Part shown: positions 1 through 7,738 of the stretch, piece by piece
How positions within the stretch are numbered: the first letter of the stretch is position 1
Layout: each line of letters begins with the position of its first letter
Origin: Cyclostephanos tholiformis
Lineage: Eukaryota > Bacillariophyta > Thalassiosirophyceae > Thalassiosirales > Thalassiosiraceae
Reading direction: 5' to 3'
DNA: 18,158 nt
Assembly: GCA_036939975.1 (NCBI GenBank)
Contig: JALLPB010000518.1
Span: 1 to 18,158 of the forward strand
Notes under the pieces: model-generated
The model's input: the letters and a program-made list of their open reading frames with translations, nothing else
Databases searched by the model: none
What the model was told of the DNA's origin: nothing
Program-made: the position numbers and the translations under genes

Positions 1-1005
1 GCATGTCATGCAGTAGTGTTTGACATGATCTTGAGTGACATTCCAATACTTGGTGTGGCAGTATTCCCAAGTCCTCTCCTGTCCAAGGTGACCATTATAT
101 TGATGCCACTCATTGATTGCATCAAACAGTTCCTCCCTGGAAACAACTATTCGGCCTACCTCAGCAGTCTTGTTGGGAGTCCCCTTCTTGGCCTAGAGCC
201 TTCTCAATACTTGACGTGGTTTGGCATCTCCTGGGGCATAAACTTCTTCAAGGCAATACTGATGAATGCATTTGTTGCCTAGCTTGTTCATCTTACAAAA
301 ACTTAGGAGCCAATTCTTCTCTTCACCATCCTCCACATTGCGAATCTCAGTGCCCTTGTCCCAATTCTGGATAACATGCTTGATTTAATCCACTTCTGTC
401 TTAGGATGGTAGAGAGACATGGAGGCACTCTTTGACTGGGGTTTGTCAAACGGTTGGTGAGGGTTTACCGAGGGAAAAGCTTTCATGTAGAAGGCCTTGT
501 GATGCATGGCAGTAATGGTGTCTTCTTCCCAAGTGCCCTTCCCCTACATGATGTTGTTGATGGCTTGATTTGTGACAGGAACATAATCTAGTTCCTTGTC
601 ATATTCAACATTGCAAGGGGAATAATCCTTCATTTCCGCTGAATGGGATTTCTGGGAGGGCCCTGACCTGGTCTTCTTCAAATAAGGATTGGTGATGTTG
701 GAACCATCACATTTCCCCTTCAAGGATGTGTTGGTTGACTGAGACAAGGAAGAGACGGAGTTTCCAGCTGGTACAGCCAATGGAGTAGCAAAGGACAATT
801 GTCGGACCAGTGGAGGTTGTTCAACAACCTTGCCTGTTGGGGTTAGCCCCCCCTTTGCCAGGGCAGTAGTCCCTTCTGAAGTGACTGGGAACCCATCCGC
901 GGGAGGAGCATAATATTTGGGTGGTTGATTGTTAATTCTTGGGGAAGAATGAGTGCCAGGGGTGCCCTGGCCATGATACCTTGCCCTTGCATTAGGCGAT
1001 GTCAT
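1..1005 (-). pseudogene. Decayed transposon integrase, N-terminal part with HHCC zinc finger, runs off the left edge
   Basis: Reading the minus strand from the ATG at 1003-1005, one frame continues to base 1. It is interrupted only by three in-frame stops: TAG at 544-546, TAA at 385-387 and TAG at 193-195. There is no frameshift. The first 150 residues are Pro/Ser/Thr-rich and I do not recognise them. The last 35 codons (1-105) fit H-x4-H-x25-C-x2-C, with GHLGQERTW after the second His and YWNVTQDHVKHYC at the Cys pair. This is the zinc-binding domain that precedes the DDE core of retroelement and Ginger/KRBA2-type integrases; it binds DNA ends during integration. The DDE core would lie beyond the window. 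No reverse transcriptase or protease is visible upstream, so a stand-alone integrase transposon is more likely than an LTR retrotransposon (inference). Three stops argue against a working protein. Confidence 0.72.
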
Positions 1006-1189
1006 GGTGGCATTGTTTTATGGGTGGCTGGACTTAGTAAAAAAGAATATTCAAAATTTCTTATGTAAATTCGAAGATAGGGCCCCTAAAGTCGAATTTA
1101 GATGGAAATCAAGATATCGAATACAATGAAAATATCGCCATATTCAATATTAATAAATTCTTCAAAATTTACAGTTCTACTCTCTAAAG

Positions 1190-1790
1190 TTCGATATTAG
1201 ATGGTGTGCAAATGCCATAACTTCAAATATAGCTGCCTTGGAAATCAAATTTGGCAATAGAATTGCTATATTTGATATTAGATGATGTGCACAGCCCGTA
1301 CCTTTGAATATACGGGTCCATAATTTTGATTATATGGGTAGTGCTTGCTATCTAATATTGAATATGGACCACATGGAAACTAACTTATATTTGATAATAG
1401 GTGGCGTGCAGAACCCGTGATATCAAATATAGCAATAAATTTGCCATAATTCACTGAATTATTGCTATATTCGAAAATGCTTTATGCCGGTAATGTTGAA
1501 TATAGTGATATATCAGCGATAGATGGTGAATATATCGCTATATTCGATATTAGATAACTGGCACCACCCGTAATGTCAAATATAGATGGGACCATGTATA
1601 TTCAAGGTTACGGGTTGGTGGAGACCAGTAGTTTCAAATTTACGGGTTGGCTGTCGCAGGCCTATATTTGATATTCGGGTACAAAATGACCATGTATATT
1701 TGAATAACATATGCATATCCGAATATACATAAATTCAATATTTTAGCGGGAGCTAGTTTTGAATATGCCGTAACTTCGAAATTAGCTGCA
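1190..1790. repeat. Degenerate palindromic repeat cluster
   Basis: A unit beginning near TTYGATATTAGATGRTGTGC and ending in TCAAATATAGC appears in four diverged copies, starting near 1190, 1267, 1388 and 1540. Its two ends are partly inverted copies of each other. The cluster also folds well. AATATAGCAATAA (1426-1438) pairs perfectly with 1459-1471. GAATATAGTGATATA (1498-1512) pairs with 1531-1545 with one mismatch. The sub-motif CCCGTAA or its inverse recurs throughout. Spacings of about 78, 120 and 153 bp are irregular, so this is not a simple satellite. It may be nested copies of a small palindromic element. Confidence 0.6.
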
Positions 1791-1956
1791 ACAGATCTTA
1801 AGATATATAACAATCAATTTGCTTTAGTTAGTTGTTGCACAAGCAGTGTTATGCATAATTATGGGAGTGTGCAAAAATGCAGCTTAAAAAAATAAGTATC
1901 ATCTCTCTAGAGTTCTTTATGGAAATTTTACCTTTTTGCGCTAGTTTTTAGCCGCA

Positions 1957-2100
1957 TTCTACCTTTTTTGATAGAATTTCCAAAACTCTGTGTGGGAGAG
2001 AGGGGCTTTTTGTCACGGCTGCTTGCCAACATTACATGGTGTGGTAGAAAATCCCCCCACTCTTAACAAGAGAAGCATGAAATTCTACCTTTTTCGTAGA
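1957..2100. repeat. TTCTACC-T(5-6)-GRTAGA short palindromic motif, two copies
   Basis: The copies lie at 1957-1976 and 2083-2100. Each is TTCTACC, a run of five or six T, then an imperfect inverse of the first arm. A related half, TTTTACCTTTTTGCGC, sits at 1926-1941. A third, more perfect version lies at 5885-5903, on the far side of the recombinase gene. The role is unknown. Confidence 0.45.
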
Positions 2101-2402
2101 GAAAAATAAGCTGCCATTTGTAACAAGTCCTCTGTAGAGGGTTCATAGTAGAAAAATTCTGAACAGAAAAAAGGGAGGTGCTCGCCCGCCTTGAAAATTT
2201 GAGTGTGAGAGAGGGAGACAATATGATGCAATGCTGCATCCTGATGGATAATTCCTCTTCTCACCCTTCACAAAATCTCCTCATGCCAATGGGGATCCAT
2301 GTTTCAATTGTGTTGAGAGCTTATTAGAAATTAACTCACACACCCATCAGCAGACCCACTCCCACTCTCACTCCCACACCCCTGCCAATAGGAGAGACAA
2401 AT

Positions 2403-4974
2403 ATGGTGAGAGGGGGGCAGACTGGCCAAATCCATTTACATCAGCATAATACTGATGATGTCACTCAAGTCATTGGTGCTGACAATCACATCACAGCTGC
2501 ACATGCTGATGATATAATTGCAACTGAACAGCAAGCAATTGATGATAAGACTCGTAAGGAGTACAGGCTTCATATTGCTCATATCTACAAATGGTGGATG
2601 GAGAAATACCCCGATTATTTTGAAAATGGGACATGGGTGTTGACTGATGACAAAAAGAATGACATAACAAAATTTCACCACACAAATCAACGGACATCAT
2701 CTATGGTGGGTTGAATGTCCAGTACATTATGGCATTTGACTCTGCCAAGAAAAAGAAGAGTACTAAACCAGATGGAACTGTTATTTTATCATCGGTATTG
2801 GATATCAAGAAGTACAATGATGCTATCAAGTGGGGGGCATTGCATGCAGAGCAGGCATTGCCAAGCAACTACTACAGGAAGATGGAAGGATTCATCCTAT
2901 CATACCAAAAAGAACACAAGCAGGTGCAAAAGGAAGGCCGCACTGATGAGCAGGAGGCTGATCCAATTACAAGCACCCTTTTTTGATTGATCTGTACTTG
3001 GGCGATAGAGGAGGGGAATATATTTGTCTGGGCGTTTTTGCTCTCCATGTGGCATTTGATGAGCCGTTCCATTTCAATTGACTCTCTCGCTTTCCACAAT
3101 ATTAAGAGTGGAACATCTGAAATCCAATTACAAGCACCCTTTTTCGATTGATCTGTACTTGGGCGATAGAGGAGGGGAATATATTTGTCTGGGCGTTTTC
3201 GCTCTCCATGTGGCATTTGATGAGCCGTTCCATTTCAATTGACTCTCTCGCTTTTCACAATATTAAGAGTGGAACATCTGACTCTATCAAATTCAAATTC
3301 GATGAGACAAAGGCAGATAAAATGGGAGAGTTTACCCAGGAGAAGAATTGCTACGCAAATCCCCTGGCTGCCCATTTGTGTTACTTTCTCGCTCTTGGAT
3401 GCTGGATCAGCTTGAACGCAGAGAGACTCGAGTCAACAGAGAAATTGTTTCTGCTCCCAGGAGCAAAAAATGGCAGTGCTTCTCAGCGTTACTGCAATCA
3501 GCTTTCAGAAATAGTATTGCGGCACGAAGATATTGCAAAGAATTTCCTGCGCCTCTCCCATTTTAATGGACACGGCCTTCGGAAAGGTAGTGGTTCCCAT
3601 GCTTCATCGGCGACAACCTTGCCGCCATCATTTGTATCCGTTGCCGCACGTGGTGAATGGTCCATTGGAAAAATTCTTGATGTATATTTTCGTTTTGCCA
3701 TGGGCGGCGACCAATATCTGGGTCGGATCTTGGCTCTTCTTGATCCAAGCAAAGAGACGTTCAGCATTTTACCACCGCACTGGAAAGATCAAACACACCC
3801 GGCTGTCCTTCGGGGTATGAATCTATGTTTCGGTGGTGTTTTGGCAGCGCACAGCTCAACAAGTCATGACCCTTCAGGTCTCTTATCATTGCTGCTTGCC
3901 TCCATGGTTTATCATTCAGACTGGCTATACAGTGTATGTGCCAACCACCCTGGGCATCCATTTCAATCACTGCCTGTACTCAATGACGAGGAACTGCTAG
4001 TTGAGTTGAAGGGTCTGCTAACTCTTGAGGCAAACGATCACGTCCCAATGGCAACGGGGGTCCCACCACACGTTGAACACCAACAAGCCATAAAAGAAGT
4101 TCACGCAGTTTGCATTGAAACAAGAAACACCGTCGCTCAATTTAGAAATGACATTGAGAAAGCAATTTCCGAAGCAGTTGATGCCAAGGTTGCGTCAGAG
4201 GGTGGCGTTAACCTCTCAATACTCCGTGATGTTGTTGGAAGTTTGAAGGCAGAGCTGTTGGAAAAATTAGATAGTATCACCATTTGCTCCAGTGTTAATG
4301 ATGGATCTAATGGTGATGTGCCTGCCGTGAACCCAATGGTTATGCTTGCAGGTCCGTTTCAATTCACATATGGAGGAACATGTTGGTGCCTGCCTAAATC
4401 ATTCCAATTTCCTCATGGCACGATGCGATTTAGAGGGTGGACGAAGTGGCTTCGAGGGGCGATTCATATTGATGGTGTGCAACGCTGGAGAGTCAAGCCG
4501 TACCACAAGTTGCTTGGGAAAGACATTTACTCCGAGAGTCAATGGAATATATACAAGAACAAATGGAAGCCAATTTTCTCAAAAATGATGGAAGCTCCTG
4601 GATTGTGTGTTCCAAAAAACACTGACGATATCACCGATGACATCGTGAGAGAGAGCTATGAAATTGCCACAGCCTATTTGAAAAGCTCGTTTGAGTATAT
4701 TTTTCTCAACAAGCCAGAAGGAGCGACTGATTCGTATACAATTGGCACCTGGTCTTTCAAAATCAAAGTGAGTGAGGTGCAAAAGCATGGAACTGACAAC
4801 GATAAGGCAAAACTGCCACCACGTACTGCATCAAATCAGCAGCACAAGACAAAGCGCACTATTACCCCTAGTAAACGCCAAAGACCATCAAAGATTACTA
4901 AAAAGGGCACGAGTAAGAAGAGAGCACTGGAAGTCATGGTTGTCGATGACGCAGACTGTGCCGATTCTGCGTAG
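2403..4974 (+). pseudogene. Crypton-like tyrosine recombinase gene, broken by one frameshift and one tandem duplication
   Basis: Three frame segments make one protein. Bases 2403-2690 and the frame from 2693 to about 2960 give an N-terminal helical core-binding region (KTRKEYRLHIAHIYKWW; NVQYIMAFDSAKKKK). Bases 3122-4974 give the catalytic and C-terminal regions. Counting codon 3148-3150 as residue 1, the catalytic set is Arg27 (WHLMSRS), Lys55 (FDETKADK), His142 and Arg145 (GHGLRKG), Trp171 and Tyr180; the nine-residue Trp-to-Tyr spacing equals that of Cre. YANPL and the GDQYLGR block after Tyr180 fit the stramenopile Crypton-like family. Residues about 404-480 (FPHGTMRFRGWTKWLRG) resemble the GCR1_C DNA-binding domain found behind the recombinase in Cryptons. 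A helical linker (about 310-375) and a basic Lys/Arg tail (about 560-595, probable nuclear signal) complete it. The family cuts and rejoins DNA through a covalent Tyr link. The breaks suggest a recently inactivated copy. A product starting after the duplication could still be made but would lack the N-terminal domain. Confidence 0.82.
2961..3281 (+). repeat. Tandem duplication, 161-bp period, inside the recombinase gene
   Basis: Copy 1 (2961-3120) and copy 2 (3122-3281) are separated by one unmatched base. I count three other differences, T/C at 2984/3145, T/C near 3039/3200 and C/T near 3094/3255. The period is not a multiple of three, so it moves the frame. The recombinase frame enters copy 1 in one phase and leaves copy 2 in the phase used downstream. 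The T in copy 1 also turns a CGA Arg codon into TGA. Confidence 0.93.
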
Positions 4975-5139
4975 AACAGAGATGTAGAGAAAGGTACCCT
5001 GACAAGAACAAAAGGAATAATGCATAATATAAACGTACCCTTTTATGATAGCCTGGTTTATTGTTGTGTGTAGAGGAATCACATCATCATCTGGATAGCT
5101 TGTCTAGAGAACAACTGCCATCCTTCAATCCAAAGGAAG
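4975..5139. other. 3' flank of the recombinase gene, nothing recognised
   Basis: This is 165 bp of mixed composition after the recombinase stop codon. No terminal repeat, tRNA or reading frame is evident. It leads into the diverged left edge of the 180-bp repeat array. Confidence 0.5.
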
Positions 5140-5745
5140 GTTGCCATTTCATCCAGGGTTGAGTGTGGCATGGACAGCAGAGGAGTCTACGCGCGAACAC
5201 AGAAGCGACGATTCGTTGGACTTTGCCCGCTTGTTGAGGCCGTTGTAGACATATGGATGCAGCAAAAGTGGTGACGGATTGTTGGTTATGTAGATGGCAG
5301 CGGTGCCGGTTCAATTTTTGGCTCAATCAGCCCGTCGGTTGCTGAGTTATGGGTGTCGGTGTCCGTGGAGAGAGATTTTTACCTCACGGCGATTCGTTGG
5401 AGTTGGCGACGAAAAACGACCGTGGCGATGGAGTGGGAGCGGCGCCGATGGTGCAAGTAGTCGCGGGGGGGTCCTTATCGAGCTATGGGTTCAAATTTCG
5501 GTGCAATCCGCCCGTCGGTTGCTGAGTTATGGGCGTCGGTGTCAGTGGAGAGAGATTTTTACCTCGCGGCGATTCGTTGGAGTTGGCGACGAAAAACGAC
5601 CGTGGCGGTGGAGGGGGAGCGGCGCCAATGGGGCGAGTAGTCGCGGGAGGGTCCTTACCGAACTATGGGTTCAAATTTCGGTGCAATCCGCCTGTTGGTT
5701 GCTGAGTTATGGGCATTGGCGTGGCGGCTCAAGGGGGGGGGGAAT
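5140..5745. repeat. 180-bp tandem repeat, two near-complete units with diverged edges
   Basis: The word CCCGTCGGTTGCTGAGTTAT starts at 5331 and again at 5511, with a changed copy at 5691; both steps are exactly 180 bp. GGCGATTCGTTGGAGTTGGC recurs with the same period. The ATTCGTTGGA at 5211-5220 lies 181 bp before the one at 5392, so a degraded earlier unit begins near 5140. The last unit breaks off near 5745 at a run of G. Because 180 is 60 codons, a plus-strand frame stays open from 5294 to 5770 and repeats a 60-residue block. I treat that as a result of the period, because nothing in the block looks like a protein family. Confidence 0.88.
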
Positions 5746-6016
5746 AATATTTTTGAGAGGGGGTTTGTGAATAGGTCGTCACTTCTTCATTTTTTTTAGA
5801 CAGTTGGCGAGAGATTTACAGTTCACAGAGGAATACTATGCGGCCTGTATGTAAAGACTTCGTATGTTTTAACATGGGAACACGTTCTACCAAAAAGGTA
5901 GAATTTCCATGCGCACTGATAGGTAGAAGATCTCTAGGAAAAATCCATTTGGGGGTCGGTAGTATCATACGACGACGGCGAACAACGAATCTCAACCGCC
6001 AATAGTAACCGCCGCA
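5746..6016. other. Spacer and presumed promoter of the TFB4 gene
   Basis: This 271-bp stretch lies between the satellite and the TFB4 start. It holds the palindrome TTCTACCAAAAAGGTAGAA (5885-5903), with seven-base arms and an A5 centre. The last 75 bp are CG-rich (ACGACGACGGCG) and probably contain the 5' untranslated region. No TATA box is clear. Confidence 0.5.
5885..5903. repeat. Perfect TTCTACC/GGTAGAA palindrome
   Basis: It has seven-base arms around AAAAA and is followed by TTTCC. The same arm sequence, with a T-run centre, occurs at 1957 and 2083. Those copies lie left of the recombinase gene and this one lies right of it in the opposite orientation. Confidence 0.6.
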
Positions 6017-7252
6017 ATGTCTGCCTTCGCGATGGCCGGTGGCTATTCCTCACCGCCGAACCTCCTTACCGTTATCATCGACGCCGCCACCTTCACGTGG
6101 GCCCATCGATCCCTCGCCCGGACTGCCAAGGACAAGGCCCTGGCCGCGCAGGGGAAGCCATCCGCCGGACCCGCGACGCTCGACGACGTCGTGACGTCGG
6201 TGCTCTTGCTCGGGGCTTCGCTCGCTTGTACGAATCGGGACAATGCGCTCGTGGTGATCGCCGCGACCGAGGGGGAGGTGGGGGTGATCTATCCGAGGAA
6301 GGGGGGGGACGGTAGCATGGAGGAGGTCGTCGTGGGATATGGAGGAGGCGGCGACGGACGAGGAGGAGGAGGAGAGTGCGGCGAGCGAATGGACTTGGGA
6401 TTGCTCAACGATTACGTCAGACTCGGCGTGGCAGAGATGGTCAATCGTGCGGCCGAGCGGGCGGAGGAAAGGGCCGCGGGGTCGTCATCGGAAGGACGCG
6501 GTCCGGGGGATATTGGCGTCGGTGGTAGGAGGGGAGCCGCGATCGCATCCGCCCTCTCCGTGGCGATGTGCACAATCAACCGCTTCATGGTGGCGTCAAA
6601 CGCGAGGGGGGGTGTCTCGGCCCTCTCCAACACGTCCTCGCTGCGTAGGGCTGACGACGAGGGGATACTTGCGCTCATGGGCGGTGACGTAGACGCGTCC
6701 GCCTCGGGGGGTGGCAGCCAACCCCTGTCGACTGAACGATCGGACGCGTCCACGACGCTCTCGCCGCGCGTTCTGATAATACAGGCGTCGCCGGACCGAA
6801 CCTCGGACTACAACGCCCTCATGAACTGCGCCTTCGCCGCGAACAAGGCCGATATCGTCATTGACGGTTGCTTTGTGCCATCGGGCACGAAGGACGACCG
6901 CGCGACGTCGTCGCCGTACCTGCAGCAGCTCGTCGATCGGACGGGTGGAGTGTACCTCTCAGTTCCGAGTGGCGCGGCTCAGGTCGGAGGGGCGCTGTCG
7001 GAGGTGCTCCTGTCGGTTTTCCTTCCTCCACCGTCGATACGGGGGGGGATGAACCTGCCTAGGCAGCACAACGTTGACTTCCGCGCGAGGTGCTTCGAAA
7101 CGGGTGAAAGCGTTGACGTGGCGCAGATATGCAATCAGTGCCTTAGCATATTCAAGGAACGACCCAGGGAGAGTTGTCCAACCTGCGGCGCGATGGTGCG
7201 GAGGAAGGCGTCGGATAGCGGCAATGTTGGAGCAAAGAAGATGAAGTTGTAG
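6017..7252 (+). CDS. TFB4: TFIIH subunit Tfb4/p34 (GTF2H3 homologue)
   Basis: This is the p34 subunit of TFIIH core, the complex that opens DNA at promoters and in nucleotide excision repair. In the family its von Willebrand A-like fold binds the p44/Ssl1 subunit. The 411-residue product has the vWA start at about residues 15-35 (NLLTVIIDAATFTWAHRS). The conserved block at about 252-335 includes RVLIIQASPDR, MNCAFAANKADIVIDGC and GGVYLSVPS, then VFLPPPS. The C-terminal zinc-finger region has Cys359, Cys372, Cys375, Cys387 and Cys390, with the family hallmark CNQCLSIF. It is about 100 residues longer than human p34; the extra length is Gly/Glu/Arg-rich insertions at about 95-120 and 145-180. 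No intron is needed. Starts at 6017 and 6032 are both possible; I chose the first. The gene converges on the methyltransferase gene. Confidence 0.94.
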   Translation: MSAFAMAGGYSSPPNLLTVIIDAATFTWAHRSLARTAKDKALAAQGKPSAGPATLDDVVTSVLLLGASLACTNRDNALVVIAATEGEVGVIYPRKGGDGSMEEVVVGYGGGGDGRGGGGECGERMDLGLLNDYVRLGVAEMVNRAAERAEERAAGSSSEGRGPGDIGVGGRRGAAIASALSVAMCTINRFMVASNARGGVSALSNTSSLRRADDEGILALMGGDVDASASGGGSQPLSTERSDASTTLSPRVLIIQASPDRTSDYNALMNCAFAANKADIVIDGCFVPSGTKDDRATSSPYLQQLVDRTGGVYLSVPSGAAQVGGALSEVLLSVFLPPPSIRGGMNLPRQHNVDFRARCFETGESVDVAQICNQCLSIFKERPRESCPTCGAMVRRKASDSGNVGAKKMKL

Positions 7253-7738
7253 TAGAGAGGGTGAGAGAGCCTTATACGACGGAAACTTAAAATGAATTGG
7301 AAAAGTGAAAAAAAGTGTGTGCGCCTTGAGTTTTACAGCACATGAATGTCTCTCATCAAACGAGTGAATGAAAAAACTTTTGCACTGGTAATAATCTCTG
7401 CGAGAAACGAGGGCGGAATTTTCGCGATTGAATGCTGGCGGGCAACCTTTGCCACTGATGTGATTGGTGCCAAAGGCAGTTCTTTTTTCTTTCTTCATGA
7501 TGTCTCTCCATTTTGTTAGGCAAATATTGGCCAAACGTGTCACAGCATTTCGTCATCAGAGCTGCTGCATATATAGTCGTAGATTGGTTAGCCACGTATG
7601 CAAGGGATGCAGTATGGGGTATTGAGCCGGTGATGTTAGCGTCAATTTTTGTTATTTCATCAGAGCGGGGTAGTTAGATTACTGCCACTCCCCAGCCAAT
7701 AACTCCCACTCGACGATTGCAGATACCACAGTCATTCA
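7253..7738. other. Spacer between converging genes
   Basis: These 486 bp are shared by the 3' ends of TFB4 (plus) and the methyltransferase (minus). A minus-strand frame overlaps it and runs into TFB4 (6959-7543), but it has no recognisable content. I see no repeat or RNA gene. Confidence 0.5.

Larger units (their letters stand above)
1006..2402. other. AT-rich spacer between two divergent mobile-element genes, no gene seen
   Basis: This 1.4-kb stretch has no reading frame of note. It holds the palindrome-rich repeats at 1190-1790, the TTCTACC motifs near 1957 and 2083, and a C-rich tract of CCCACTC-like words at about 2340-2385, just before the recombinase start. It should contain the 5' ends of both the minus-strand integrase and the plus-strand recombinase, but I cannot point to a defined promoter element. 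A weak inverted pair, GCAGCTTA near 1880 and TAAGCTGC near 2107, may bound a small element of about 235 bp. Confidence 0.6.

Noticed and set aside
16..282. Plus-strand frame of 88 codons with hydrophobic stretches
   Set aside because: It lies opposite the integrase zinc-finger frame, whose HHCC spacing is exact; the plus frame has no family features.
2872..3216. 114-codon minus-strand frame across the duplication
   Set aside because: It repeats itself only because of the 161-bp duplication and is antisense to the recombinase.
5486..5500. GGTTCAAATTTCGG resembling a tRNA B box
   Set aside because: No A box or cloverleaf can be drawn around it and it repeats with the satellite.
5331..5700. 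Possible CRISPR-like array from the repeated 180-bp blocks
   Set aside because: The whole unit repeats with no unique spacers, and the window is eukaryotic.
5294..5770. 158-codon plus-strand frame over the 180-bp repeat as a real protein
   Set aside because: Its openness follows from the period being a multiple of three; the content is repetitive, Arg/Gly/Ser-rich and unlike any family I know.
6959..7543. 194-codon minus-strand frame overlapping the TFB4 3' end
   Set aside because: It overlaps a strongly conserved gene on the other strand and has no domain; GC-rich coding DNA often leaves such open antisense frames.
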